Of a stretch of 64,000 bases of DNA, positions 8,940 through 18,090 are shown one piece after another (position 1 is the first letter of the stretch; each line of letters starts with the position of its first letter). Source of the stretch: Hyphomicrobium sp. (lineage in GTDB: Bacteria > Pseudomonadota > Alphaproteobacteria > Rhizobiales > Hyphomicrobiaceae); the NCBI GenBank assembly GCA_030148425.1, contig JASBTM010000008.1, positions 124,001-188,000 of the forward strand, given 5' to 3'. The notes under the pieces were generated by a model. The model saw only the letters and a program-made list of their open reading frames with translations. It was not told the DNA's origin and searched no databases. Made by a program: the position numbers and the translations under genes.

Positions 8940-10085
8940 TTATTCTGCCGGGGCGCCGTTCGCGAGCGGATGCTCGCTCGCAACGGACGTGCTTCTTTTA
9001 TTGCGGGAGAAAGTACGGTCGATCAGCGGCTGGACATATTCGTTCCAGGCTCCGGCGAGACCGTTCGGGAAAAGCATCACGACAGCAATGAACAGAGCGC
9101 CGAACGCGAACTGCCAAAGCTCCGGAAAGCTTTCGGACAGGCTCGTCTTCGCATAGTTGACAACCATCGTTCCATAGACAGCGCCGAAGATCGACATCCG
9201 GCCGCCCACAGCCGCATAAATCACCATCTCGATCGACGGCACGATGCCGACGAACGACGGCGACATGAAGCCGACCTCAAGAGTAAACAGCGCACCACCG
9301 ATCGAGGCGAACACAGCCGAAAGACAGAACGCGAAGATCTTGAAGTTGGCGACGCTGTAGCCTGAGAACCGGACGCGATCCTCTTTATCGCGCATCGCGA
9401 GAAGGATGCGTCCGAGCTTCGAGTGCTTGACGAACAGCGCCACGAGAAGACAGCCGAAGAGGCAGGCGACTTCGACGAAATACAGAATGAATTTGGCGCT
9501 GTCCGTGCGGATGTCCCAGCCGTGCAGCGTGCGCAGATCCGTAATGCCGTTGATGCCGCCGGTATAGCCTTGCTGGCCGACGATCAGGATCGTCAGAATG
9601 GCGGCTATCGCCTGTGTGATGATCGCGAAATACACGCCGCCCACGCGGCGCTTGAACATCGCCGCGCCGATGATGAAGGCGAAAATGGCCGGCACCACAA
9701 AGACTGCGAGAATGGATAACGTCAAACTGTGGAACGGCTGCCAGAAGAGTGGAAGCTGCGTGATCTGGTTCCAGTCCATGAAATCCGGGATGCCGGGGGT
9801 CGACTGGATTTTTGTGTTCTCGACGCTCGATGCCTCAAGCTTCAAGAACATCGCCATGCAGTAGCCGCCGATGCCGAAGAAGACACCCTGCCCCAAACTC
9901 AAGATGCCGCCGTAGCCCCAGCAGATCACAAGACCGAGCGCCACGAACGAATACGTCAGATACTTCGCGACCAGGTTAAGACGGAAGATGTCGAGCGACA
10001 TCGGAAGAATGACGACCAGGAGCAGCGCTAGGACGCCAAGGCCGACCAACTCGGAACGACTGAAAAAGCGAGGATTAGCGGTCAT
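8940..10085 (-). CDS. urtC: Urea/short-chain amide ABC transporter permease UrtC
   Basis: 381 residues, LivM-like inner-membrane permease with about ten hydrophobic segments. Characteristic stretches are WGYGGILSLGQGVFFGIGGY, GGVYFAIITQAIAAI, INGITDLRTLHG and GFMSPSFVGIVPSIEMVIYA, as in UrtC. I chose the ATG at 10085 over a GTG six codons upstream because a GAGAGAAC ribosome site is well placed for it. It pairs with UrtB to form the translocation pore. Confidence 0.92.
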   Translation of the reverse strand: MTANPRFFSRSELVGLGVLALLLVVILPMSLDIFRLNLVAKYLTYSFVALGLVICWGYGGILSLGQGVFFGIGGYCMAMFLKLEASSVENTKIQSTPGIPDFMDWNQITQLPLFWQPFHSLTLSILAVFVVPAIFAFIIGAAMFKRRVGGVYFAIITQAIAAILTILIVGQQGYTGGINGITDLRTLHGWDIRTDSAKFILYFVEVACLFGCLLVALFVKHSKLGRILLAMRDKEDRVRFSGYSVANFKIFAFCLSAVFASIGGALFTLEVGFMSPSFVGIVPSIEMVIYAAVGGRMSIFGAVYGTMVVNYAKTSLSESFPELWQFAFGALFIAVVMLFPNGLAGAWNEYVQPLIDRTFSRNKRSTSVASEHPLANGAPAE

Positions 10086-10127
10086 TATGATGTTCTCTCG
10101 CACGTGGTTCGAAACGTTGGCAGCGGA

Positions 10128-11054
10128 TTACTTGCGGACCTTCAGAGCAAAGAGACCCTGCGGGCGCAGCATCAGGATGATGACGACAGCAAGGAGCGTC
10201 ATGACCTGGGCCATCGAGCCCGAGGTAAAGAACTCAAGTGTCGAACGGGCCTGGGAGATCGTGAAGGCTGAGGCAATCGTGCCGGCGAGACTTCCGGCGC
10301 CCCCAAAGACGACGACAAGGAACGTATCGACGATATAGAGCTGCCCCGACGTCGGGCCGGTCGAACCGATCATCGTGAATGCGCTTCCGGCAACGCCCGC
10401 GATCCCACAGCCCAAACCGAAGGTGTAGCGATCCACCCGTTCGGTATTGATGCCGACAGCGTCCGCCATCACGCGGTTTTGCACGACCGCGCGAACTTGC
10501 CGTCCCCAACTTGAGAAATAGAGAATGTATGCGACGGCCAGCGTAATCAGGAGCGTGATCGCCATGACCAGCATGCCGTTGATCGGAATCTGGATGCTAT
10601 CGGTTGCCTGCCAGGAACCCATCATCCATTGCGGCAGCTCGACGCCGACTTCGCGCGCGCCGAACACGGTGCGATAGAGCTGCTGCAGAATAAGGCTCAA
10701 GCCCCACGTCGCGAGCAGCGTATCGAGAGGGCGCTTATAGAGATGGCGTATCATCGCCCATTCGACGAACATTCCCAGCGCACCGCACGCGAGAAACGCC
10801 AAAATCATCGCGATGAAAAAGTAGATGCTGAAGAGCGCGGGCAAATGCGCTTGGAAGAAAGTCGACGTCATCCAGGTAACGTAGGCGCCCAGAATCATGA
10901 ACTCGCCGTGAGCCATGTTGATGACGCCCATCTGGCCGAAAATGATGGCCAGTCCGAGCGCCATGAGGACGAACACGGAAAACAGGATCAGCCCCGCGAA
11001 GCCTTGCATCACGAAGATCGAACCGAGGTCACTGAACGAATAATCGCCGAACAT
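10128..11054 (-). CDS. urtB: Urea/short-chain amide ABC transporter permease UrtB
   Basis: 308 residues, LivH-like permease with about eight membrane segments. Diagnostic stretches are GLAIIFGQMGVINMAHGEF, ATWGLSLILQQLYRTVFG, VNTERVDRYTFGLGCG-like TERVDRYTFGLGCGIAG and ARSTLEFFTSGSMAQ. It lacks the long periplasmic N-terminal extension found in some UrtB proteins. The start follows GGAGCGCGCA. A 99-base gap with a strong hairpin separates it from urtA, while only 42 bases separate it from urtC. Confidence 0.92.
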   Translation of the reverse strand: MFGDYSFSDLGSIFVMQGFAGLILFSVFVLMALGLAIIFGQMGVINMAHGEFMILGAYVTWMTSTFFQAHLPALFSIYFFIAMILAFLACGALGMFVEWAMIRHLYKRPLDTLLATWGLSLILQQLYRTVFGAREVGVELPQWMMGSWQATDSIQIPINGMLVMAITLLITLAVAYILYFSSWGRQVRAVVQNRVMADAVGINTERVDRYTFGLGCGIAGVAGSAFTMIGSTGPTSGQLYIVDTFLVVVFGGAGSLAGTIASAFTISQARSTLEFFTSGSMAQVMTLLAVVIILMLRPQGLFALKVRK

Positions 11055-11085
11055 TGCGCGCTCCGGAATATCGGACGTTGTGGGC

Positions 11086-11115
11086 TTCGCGCCGCGTTAT
11101 TGCGTGCGGCGCGAA
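11086..11115 (-). promoter_or_regulatory. Intercistronic stem-loop between urtA and urtB
   Basis: A perfect 10-bp stem (TTCGCGCCGC / GCGGCGCGAA) with a 10-base loop sits in the urtA-urtB gap. Hairpins of this sort after a periplasmic binding-protein gene commonly act as partial terminators or 3'-end stabilisers, giving more binding protein than permease. No T-tract follows, which favours stabilisation or attenuation over full termination. Confidence 0.6.
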
Positions 11116-11153
11116 ACACTCAGGCGATGGAGGCCCGAAGGCCGCCGGAGGGC

Positions 11154-12413
11154 TTACTGATAACCCTTCGGGAACGGATTGGGCTCGATCAGGTCCGGCG
11201 TTTCGAAGACCACGTCGAACTGTCCGTCGGGACGTGCCCGGCCAACGCGCGTGCGACTCCACAGATGGTGGTTATCGTGGATCTTGACGTAGCCTTCCGG
11301 CGCACCCTTGAACTCGATCCCGGGCGATGCGGCCGCGATCTTGTCGATATCGAAACTGCCGGCCTTCTCAGCCGTGAGCTTCCAAAGATTTGGCCCGAGA
11401 TAAGCAGCCTGCGTCACGTCGCCGATCACGGTCTTGTCGCCCCACATCTTGTGGAAGGCAGACACGAAGGCTTCGTTGTTCGGATTTTTCAGCGACTCAA
11501 AATATTTCATGCAGGCGTAGGCGCCTGCGATGTTTTCGCCGCCGATGCCGTCGATTTCGTCTTCAGTGACCGAAATCGTCAGCAGAAGTTGCTTATCGAG
11601 GTTGATACCCGCCGCTTTGAGCTGCTTGTAGAAAGCAACGTTCGATCCGCCGACGACGTCCATCCAAATCACGTCGGGCTTCTTGAGCTTAATCTTGTTG
11701 ATGACCGAGTTGAACTGCGTCGCGCCGAGCGGGAAGTACTCTTCGCCGACGACTTTGCAGCCCTCGAGATGGCCTTCGATGTGCTTGCGCGCGATCTTGT
11801 TCGACGTGCGCGGCCAGATGTAGTCCGAGCCGACCATAAAGAAGGTCTTTGCACCCTTCTCCTTGTTGACCCAATTGAGGCTCGCCAGAATCTGCTGCGT
11901 CGCTTCCTGGCCCGTATAGATAACGTTCTTCGACTGCTCGAGGCCCTCATAGAAGGTCGGATAATAGAGCATGCCGTTGTACTGCTCGACGACCGGCAGC
12001 ACCGCTTTGCGGGACGCCGATGTCCAGCAGCCGAAGATCGCGGCAACGTGGTCGTTCACGAGCAGCTTCTTCGCCTTTTCGGCGAAGGTAGGCCAATCGC
12101 TGGCTCCGTCTTCCTGAATGATCTTGATCTTGCGGCCGAGAATGCCGCCTGCGTCGTTGATCTGTTGGATCGCGAGCTTCTCGGCCTCAACTGAGCCTGT
12201 CTCGCTGATGGCCATCGTTCCCGTCACGGAATGCAGAATGCCGACGGTGACTTCCGTGTCCGTAACAGCCAAGCCCGTCGTGTTGATCGCCGAGGTCGCC
12301 GGCGCGCCTGCGAATGCGGTTTTCGGCAGCAGCCCCGCAAACGGAGCCGCGGCCATGCCCATCAACAGGCTGCGCCGAAGCCGCGATTGAGGTCCTTCAT
12401 CTTCCGTCGCCAT
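11154..12413 (-). CDS. urtA: Urea/short-chain amide ABC transporter substrate-binding protein UrtA
   Basis: 419 residues. The start is the ATG preceded by GGAGG at a suitable distance; the frame extends upstream without a ribosome site. The leader RLRRSLLMGMAAAPFAGLLP has a twin-arginine-like pair and an AFA cleavage site. The mature domain is a type-1 periplasmic-binding fold with VTVGILHSVTGTMAISETGS, LLVNDHVAAIFGCWTSASRK, NVIYTGQEATQQILASLNW and VIWMDVVGGSNVAFYKQL, matching UrtA and the amide-binding FmdD. It captures the substrate in the periplasm for UrtBC/DE. It is the first gene of the operon and diverges from the sensor kinase gene. Confidence 0.93.
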   Translation of the reverse strand: MATEDEGPQSRLRRSLLMGMAAAPFAGLLPKTAFAGAPATSAINTTGLAVTDTEVTVGILHSVTGTMAISETGSVEAEKLAIQQINDAGGILGRKIKIIQEDGASDWPTFAEKAKKLLVNDHVAAIFGCWTSASRKAVLPVVEQYNGMLYYPTFYEGLEQSKNVIYTGQEATQQILASLNWVNKEKGAKTFFMVGSDYIWPRTSNKIARKHIEGHLEGCKVVGEEYFPLGATQFNSVINKIKLKKPDVIWMDVVGGSNVAFYKQLKAAGINLDKQLLLTISVTEDEIDGIGGENIAGAYACMKYFESLKNPNNEAFVSAFHKMWGDKTVIGDVTQAAYLGPNLWKLTAEKAGSFDIDKIAAASPGIEFKGAPEGYVKIHDNHHLWSRTRVGRARPDGQFDVVFETPDLIEPNPFPKGYQ

Positions 12414-12485
12414 CAAGATCCTCCGTTCGAACTGCCCACCCCGGACATCGCTCGAACATTGGAACCGCATTTTGCGGCGCAGCAC

Positions 12486-12519
12486 ATACGTCAGTTAACG
12501 TATATGGTGCGTCGCACCA
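12486..12519. promoter_or_regulatory. Paired palindromes in the urtA / sensor-kinase divergent region
   Basis: Two adjacent inverted repeats lie in the 283-base divergent region: ATACGT-N6-ACGTAT (12486-12503), then TGGTGCG-T-CGCACCA (12505-12519). They are candidate operator sites, most simply for the LuxR-type regulator encoded at 16070-16987, but that link is inference. Confidence 0.45.
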
Positions 12520-12696
12520 CCTGCGTAGGTTTGGGCCACGCGTGCGGACGTGCCCGCGCGCGGGTGGGGGTCCGCCGGCGCGGCCAAGGGCATGATGAAA
12601 TTCAGTTTGTCTCCGCGGCCGCAAAAAGTAGGGTTAGCGCCGACCACAATTTTGCGACGCAGTATGGCTGCTTTACGGGAGAGGCAAATTGCGTGA

Positions 12697-15600
12697 ATGA
12701 CTAACCGGCTCCGGATCGTCCCAGTTCGCCGCAGCTATAACCAGTGGGTCGCCAACGAGACGCTGGAAGACTATGCGCTTCGATTTACCGCCAAGCGTGC
12801 CCGGCGGTGGACGGCTGCGCGGGTAGCGAATACGGCCTTCGGAACCGTATCCTTCCTGGCGCTCGAAGCCATCGGCGGCGCCATCACCATCAGCTATGGC
12901 TTTTCGAATGCCGTCACGGCCGTGTTGGCCGTTTCGGTGCTGATTTTCCTGACCGGTCTGCCGATTGCCTATTACGCGGCTCGAGACGGCGTTGACATCG
13001 ATCTGCTCACCCGCGGCGCGGGCTTTGGCTACATCGGATCGACGATAACCTCACTCATTTACGCGTCGTTTACGTTCATTTTCTTCGCCATCGAAGCGGC
13101 CATCATGGCCTTGGCGCTCAGCGTGTGTTTCGGGTTTCCCCTCTACGTCAGCTATATCATCAGCGCCGTTGTCGTGATCCCCATCGTCACGCACGGCATT
13201 ACCTGGATCAGCCGTTTTCACCTCTGGACCCAGCCGTTCTGGATCCTTCTGCAATTGACTCCGCCGATCATCATAGCCCTGCAGCACAGAGAGAACTTCG
13301 ATGCCTGGGTCGGATACCACGGCGAGTTCGCTTCGGGCGCGACGTTCAATCTTCTCGGCGTCGGCGCCGCAGGATGCGTGGTCTTCGCGCTGATCGCGCA
13401 GATCGGCGAGCAGGTCGATATTTTGCGGTTCATGCCGCCGAAGGAAAAATGCGGCCGCACCGCGTGGTGGACCGCTGTTCTCGTTTCGGGGCCGGGATGG
13501 ATCGTCCCTGGAGCCATCAAGATCTTGATCGGCTCGTTTCTGGCCGTACTCTGCCTGCGTCATGGCGTCCCGCTCGCGCAGGCCGGCGAGCCCATGCAGA
13601 TGTACCTCGTTGCATTCGGCTACGTAACGTCATCGCCGCAAGTCGCGCTTGTTCTTGCCGGCGTGTTCGTTGTGCTCTGCCAGATGAAAATCAACGTAAC
13701 AAACGCCTATGCTGGATCGATCGCGTGGTCGAACTTCTTCTCTCGCCTGACGCACGCCCACCCAGGCCGAATCGTCTGGCTGTTTTTCAACGTCGGGATC
13801 GCTCTCCTCTTGATGCAGGCGGGCATCTACAAAACCCTTGAGCACACTCTTGGCCTCTATTCGGTCGTCGCGGTCGCGTGGCTCGGCGCCATTGTCGCGG
13901 ATCTCTGCGTCAACAAACCGCTCGGTCTCAGTCCCAAACGGATCGAGTTCAAGCGCGCGCATCTCTACGACGTCAATCCGGTCGGCGTCGGCGCCATGAT
14001 CATCGCGACAGCCGCCGCGACGCTATCCTATAGCGGCACGTTCGGGATTTACGCTCAATCGCTGGCGCCATTCGTGGCATTGATCGTTGCACTCATTACA
14101 GCGCCGGCCATCGCCTACGCGACAGGCGGAAAATACTATCTGGCTCGTAAGCCTCGCGCGTCGTGGGATCAGAAATCCTCCATTCGCTGTATCGTTTGCG
14201 AGCATGAATTCGAGCCGGAAGACATGGCGCACTGCCCCGTTTACTCAGGTGCAATCTGCTCGCTCTGCTGCTCCATTGATGCGCGCTGCCGGGATGGCTG
14301 CAAGCCGCAAGGACGATATCAGGTGCAGCTCGTCAGACTGCTGCAGGCCACACTGCCCCAGCGTCTGGTGGCCGGACTCAATACGCGCACCGGGCACTTC
14401 TTCGGCGTTTTCAGCCTCTTCTGCACTATCCTCGGGCTCGTGCTGCTTCTCGTGCATTACCTCGCGGTTACGGCGGTGCCTCACGATGCAGGCGCGATCG
14501 CGGGCACGCTATGGGCGACGTTCCTGATCCTTTCGATCATCGCAGGCGTTGCAAGCTGGCTTTTCGTCCTCGCGCAGGAAAGCCGGAAAATCGCGCAGGA
14601 CGAGTCCGCGCGCCAAACCACGCTACTCACGCGCGAGATCGAGGCACACAAGCGAACCGACCGCGCGTTGCATAAGGCAAAGGAAGTGGCCGAAGCGGCC
14701 AATCTCGCCAAGAGCCGTTATGTCGTCGCCATCAACCATGAGCTTCGCACGCCGCTCAACGCGGTGCTTGGCTACGCGCAGCTTCTCGACATCGACGATA
14801 CATTGCCAGCGAAGGCTCAGAAGGGCGTTCGCGTTATCCGCCGAAGCGCCGAGCATCTTTCCGGCTTGATCGACGGCCTTCTCGACATCTCGAAGGTCGA
14901 AGCGGGACGCCTCGAACTGGCCTCGAACGAAGTTCGTATTCGCGAATTTCTCGATCAGCTCGCGGATATGTTCCGGCTGCAGGCGAACTCAAAGGGAATA
15001 GACTTCGCGTTCGAAGGTGCCTCGTCGCTGCCGCCGATCGTGCGGACAGACGAAAAGCGTCTGCGACAAGTCCTGATCAATCTGCTCTCGAATGCCGTCA
15101 AGTTCACGGATGCGGGCCGGGTGGCGTTGCGTGTCTCGTATCGAAGCCAGGTCGCAGAATTCGAGATCGAAGATACGGGCATCGGCATCATGCCGAAGGA
15201 TCTTGAACGCGTGTTCGAACCGTTCGAGCGTGGCGGCATCATGCGAGCAAAACTCAGGCCGGGAATGGGGCTCGGCCTGACGATCACTAAGTTGCTTGTC
15301 GAAATCATGGGAGGCGAAATATCCGTGAAGAGTGTGCTTGGGCGGGGCAGCTCGTTTCGAATTAAGCTCATGTTGGCGCACGTCGCAGATTCGCGTCCAA
15401 CGCCTGCGCCACAAGAGAGAATTGTCGGCTATCTCGGCAAGCGGCGGCTCATTCTTGTCGTCGATGATGACGGAGACCACCGGGAACTGATCAAGGAAGC
15501 ACTCGAACCTACGGGCTTTTCGGTCATCACCGCCCCCGACGGACCTTCAGCACTCGCGCTGGCGGAAGAATGCGCGCCCGACCTCTTCATACTCGACATC

Positions 15601-16077
15601 TCGATGCCGGAAATGTCCGGCTGGGAGGTTGCCAGCCGGCTACGCGAGATCGGACATCCGGCACCGATCGTCATGATGTCCGCCAACATCGGCGAGCACA
15701 CAGTCAAAAGCGATTTGCCGCCCGATCATGACGTGGCGCTGTCGAAACCCGTCGATATGCAGACGCTGTTGAACAACATCCGCACCCTGCTAAATCTTCG
15801 CGTCGTAACCGCGAGTTCCAGCCCCGAGCACGCGGCCCTCGCCAAACCCATTCGCATCGTCAATCTTCCGAGCGACCGGCACGTCGAAGAACTGACGCGC
15901 CTCGGGGAAATAGGCTTTGTTTCCGGCATCGAATCCAAACTCGATGAACTAGACGCCGGAGACGATGCATCGAAAGACTTCATTGCAGCAGCGCGAGAAC
16001 GCGTTCGCGCCTTCGACCTGCGTGGCTACATGGCCCTTCTCGAACGGCCCGTCGCGCACGAGCACGCCGATGAGTGA
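12697..16077 (+). CDS. NCS1 permease-histidine kinase-receiver fusion (transporter-like sensor)
   Basis: 1126 residues. About 25-485 is a full NCS1-type transporter domain (nucleobase/hydantoin family), with NETLEDYALRFTAKRARRW, AIGGAITISYGFSNAV and about twelve membrane segments. About 498-533 is a Cys-rich zinc-ribbon-like knuckle (CIVC ... CPVYSGAIC ... CC ... C ... C). Two more membrane segments (about 565-630) and a coiled region lead to a HisKA domain with INHELRTPLN (His about 681). The ATPase domain follows (N-box INLLSNAVKFTD, EDTGIGIM, GMGLGLTI) and then a receiver with VVDDDGDHRE and phospho-Asp about 967 in LDISMPEMSGWE. The last 100 or so residues match nothing I recognise. It reads as a transceptor that senses a small nitrogen compound in the membrane and phosphorylates the regulator whose gene overlaps its 3' end by 8 bases. 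Divergence from urtA suggests urea, amide or a related ligand. Confidence 0.9.
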   Translation: MTNRLRIVPVRRSYNQWVANETLEDYALRFTAKRARRWTAARVANTAFGTVSFLALEAIGGAITISYGFSNAVTAVLAVSVLIFLTGLPIAYYAARDGVDIDLLTRGAGFGYIGSTITSLIYASFTFIFFAIEAAIMALALSVCFGFPLYVSYIISAVVVIPIVTHGITWISRFHLWTQPFWILLQLTPPIIIALQHRENFDAWVGYHGEFASGATFNLLGVGAAGCVVFALIAQIGEQVDILRFMPPKEKCGRTAWWTAVLVSGPGWIVPGAIKILIGSFLAVLCLRHGVPLAQAGEPMQMYLVAFGYVTSSPQVALVLAGVFVVLCQMKINVTNAYAGSIAWSNFFSRLTHAHPGRIVWLFFNVGIALLLMQAGIYKTLEHTLGLYSVVAVAWLGAIVADLCVNKPLGLSPKRIEFKRAHLYDVNPVGVGAMIIATAAATLSYSGTFGIYAQSLAPFVALIVALITAPAIAYATGGKYYLARKPRASWDQKSSIRCIVCEHEFEPEDMAHCPVYSGAICSLCCSIDARCRDGCKPQGRYQVQLVRLLQATLPQRLVAGLNTRTGHFFGVFSLFCTILGLVLLLVHYLAVTAVPHDAGAIAGTLWATFLILSIIAGVASWLFVLAQESRKIAQDESARQTTLLTREIEAHKRTDRALHKAKEVAEAANLAKSRYVVAINHELRTPLNAVLGYAQLLDIDDTLPAKAQKGVRVIRRSAEHLSGLIDGLLDISKVEAGRLELASNEVRIREFLDQLADMFRLQANSKGIDFAFEGASSLPPIVRTDEKRLRQVLINLLSNAVKFTDAGRVALRVSYRSQVAEFEIEDTGIGIMPKDLERVFEPFERGGIMRAKLRPGMGLGLTITKLLVEIMGGEISVKSVLGRGSSFRIKLMLAHVADSRPTPAPQERIVGYLGKRRLILVVDDDGDHRELIKEALEPTGFSVITAPDGPSALALAEECAPDLFILDISMPEMSGWEVASRLREIGHPAPIVMMSANIGEHTVKSDLPPDHDVALSKPVDMQTLLNNIRTLLNLRVVTASSSPEHAALAKPIRIVNLPSDRHVEELTRLGEIGFVSGIESKLDELDAGDDASKDFIAAARERVRAFDLRGYMALLERPVAHEHADE

Positions 16078-16987
16078 AGCCGAGTCGCGGACCGTTGCTC
16101 TCGTCGTCGACGACAGTCCCGAAACGCTGGCGATGCTCACTGCAGCGCTGGAGCAGATCGGCGCGGTCGTGCTTGTCGCGACCGATGGCGAAAGCGCGAT
16201 AAAGTCTGTTGAACGCATCGTTCCCGACATCATCCTTCTCGATGCGGTGATGCCGAATATGGATGGCTTCGAAACCTGCCGCCGGCTGAAGAAGCTTCCG
16301 GCGCTTGCCGACGTTCCAATCATTTTCATGACCGGCCTCCGGGAGACGGACCGGATCGTCGAAGGCCTCGAGGCGGGCGGCGTCGATTACGTCACGAAGC
16401 CTGTGGTCATTGAGGAACTGCTCGCGCGCATCCGTGTCCACGTCGGCAATGCCCGGCTGTCCAGAAGCGCGCGCGCCGCGCTCGACACCACTGGACGCTA
16501 TCTTTTTGCGACCGACCCTGCCGGGCGTCTGCGGTGGTCGACGCCACAGGCGAGCAAGCTCCTCGCCGCTGCGTTCCCAGATTTCGACGATCGAAATTTC
16601 ACGTTTCCGCAAGTGTTCGTCAAATGGCTTGGAGCGCGTGGCGAAGGAACGGCAGACCAAGCAGCCGGCACATTGTCGATCGGTCCCGAGAACGGGACGC
16701 TGAATATTTCATTCGTCGGGCGCATGAGCGGAGAAGAGCGCCTGCTACGCGTTGCGGAAGAAAGCGCGTCCGGCGACGCCGTAGTCCTGAAAGAGAAGCT
16801 TGGACTCACCGCGCGCGAAGCGCAGGTTCTGCAATGGATCGCTAGCGGCAAGTCCAACCGCGACATCGGCCAGATTCTCGGCATGAGCCCGCGTACTGTG
16901 AACAAGCACCTCGAGCAGATCTACATCAAGCTCGGCGTCGAAAATCGAGCCGCGGCGGCGGCAATCGCCGTCCGCCATCTTCCTTGA
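16070..16987 (+). CDS. LuxR-type response regulator, partner of the NCS1-kinase
   Basis: 305 residues. The receiver spans about 1-125 (VVDDSPETLAML, phospho-Asp 58 in LLDAVMPNMDG, TKPVV lysine). A middle region resembles a PAS-like sensory stretch (TTGRYLFATDPAGRLRWSTP). The C-terminal LuxR helix-turn-helix is about 245-300 (LTAREAQVLQWIASGKSNRDIG, MSPRTVNKHLEQIYIKLGV). The ATG lies inside the last codons of the kinase gene, so translation is coupled. It probably activates the divergent urt-fmd operon and perhaps the urease operon; this follows from position only. Confidence 0.9.
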   Translation: MSEAESRTVALVVDDSPETLAMLTAALEQIGAVVLVATDGESAIKSVERIVPDIILLDAVMPNMDGFETCRRLKKLPALADVPIIFMTGLRETDRIVEGLEAGGVDYVTKPVVIEELLARIRVHVGNARLSRSARAALDTTGRYLFATDPAGRLRWSTPQASKLLAAAFPDFDDRNFTFPQVFVKWLGARGEGTADQAAGTLSIGPENGTLNISFVGRMSGEERLLRVAEESASGDAVVLKEKLGLTAREAQVLQWIASGKSNRDIGQILGMSPRTVNKHLEQIYIKLGVENRAAAAAIAVRHLP

Positions 16988-17013
16988 TTGAGCTTCGTCG
17001 CGAAACCTGAATC

Positions 17014-18090
17014 CTATTCCGGTCTCGCGTCGAGCTTGTCGAGACCTGAGACGCGATAAGCAATCGTCGAAATCAGCCAGCTCGCCATGAAGATCCCGAC
17101 AACGATGAAACCAAAATTTGTCAGGTTGTCGTTGATTTCTGCGACGACAGCCCAGATACCATCGGTGCGTCCGAGCTTGTCACCTATAAGCGCCAGTGCT
17201 TCGACCCCTCCAATAAAGAGGGCGACCACGACCGACGCCGCCGTAATCGTCATGTTGTACCAGAGCTTGCGGATCGGATTGACGAAAGCCCAACCGTAGG
17301 CACGGGTCATCAGGACGCTGTCCGTCGTATCCATCAGTGACATGCCCGCAGTGAACAACGCCGGAAAAACCAATATCGTCCAGAAAGACATCCCCTGCGC
17401 GGCCTGCGCTGCAGAAATTCCAAGTAAGCCGATTTCCGTCGCCGTATCGAAACCCAATCCAAAAAGAAATCCGATCGGATACATGTGCCAGGAGCGCGAT
17501 ACCACGCGAAACAGCGGCCGGAAAACGCGCGCAAAAAAGCCCCTCCCCGCAAGCAGGGCATCGACATCCTGATCGGAGATTTTTTCTCCGCGCTTTGCCC
17601 GCTGAAATGCCAGCCAGACTCTTTGCAGGATGAAAAGATTGGCGACGCCGATGATCAGCAGAAAAAACGCCGAAACCGACGTACCGAGAATGCCGCCGAT
17701 ATCGTGAAACGCCTCGAGGCTACCTTGCATGGCCGCCGCGGTCGCCGCAATGACGATGGACGCGAGAACGACGACCGAGGAGTGCCCGAGCGAAAAGAAG
17801 AAGCCAGCCGAATGTGGGGCCTTCCCTTCCTGAATTAACTTCCGGACAACGTTGTCGATCGCCGCGATATGGTCGGCGTCGAAAGCGTGGCGAAGACCGA
17901 AGACATAAGCGAGAAGCGCCGTGCCCAGGAGAATGGGCTTATCCGCGAATGCAATAAAAGCCCAAACCCAGGCTCCGATGTTTGCTGCGATCAGCATCGC
18001 GTACATCGTTATAAGCTTTGGCTTCTCACTCGATCGCAGATCGTCGAATGGATTCATCGCCACTTCAAACCTCATTTGCGGTTGTTGCAT
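17014..18090 (-). CDS. NiCoT-family nickel/cobalt transporter
   Basis: 358 residues from the first in-frame ATG; ATGs at 18075 and 18057 are also possible. The NiCoT signature is complete: [35 protein letters not shown] and [15 protein letters not shown], with about eight membrane segments. The family imports Ni2+ or Co2+ across the inner membrane. The 5' end overlaps ureG, so it is the last gene of the urease operon and almost certainly supplies nickel to urease. Confidence 0.92.
   Translation of the reverse strand: MQQPQMRFEVAMNPFDDLRSSEKPKLITMYAMLIAANIGAWVWAFIAFADKPILLGTALLAYVFGLRHAFDADHIAAIDNVVRKLIQEGKAPHSAGFFFSLGHSSVVVLASIVIAATAAAMQGSLEAFHDIGGILGTSVSAFFLLIIGVANLFILQRVWLAFQRAKRGEKISDQDVDALLAGRGFFARVFRPLFRVVSRSWHMYPIGFLFGLGFDTATEIGLLGISAAQAAQGMSFWTILVFPALFTAGMSLMDTTDSVLMTRAYGWAFVNPIRKLWYNMTITAASVVVALFIGGVEALALIGDKLGRTDGIWAVVAEINDNLTNFGFIVVGIFMASWLISTIAYRVSGLDKLDARPE

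Noticed and set aside
10629..12194. Long plus-strand open frame (over 500 codons) across urtB-urtA
   Set aside because: It is antisense to well-supported urt genes, Arg/Asp/Glu-biased as expected from the complementary frame of GC-rich genes, and resembles no protein family.
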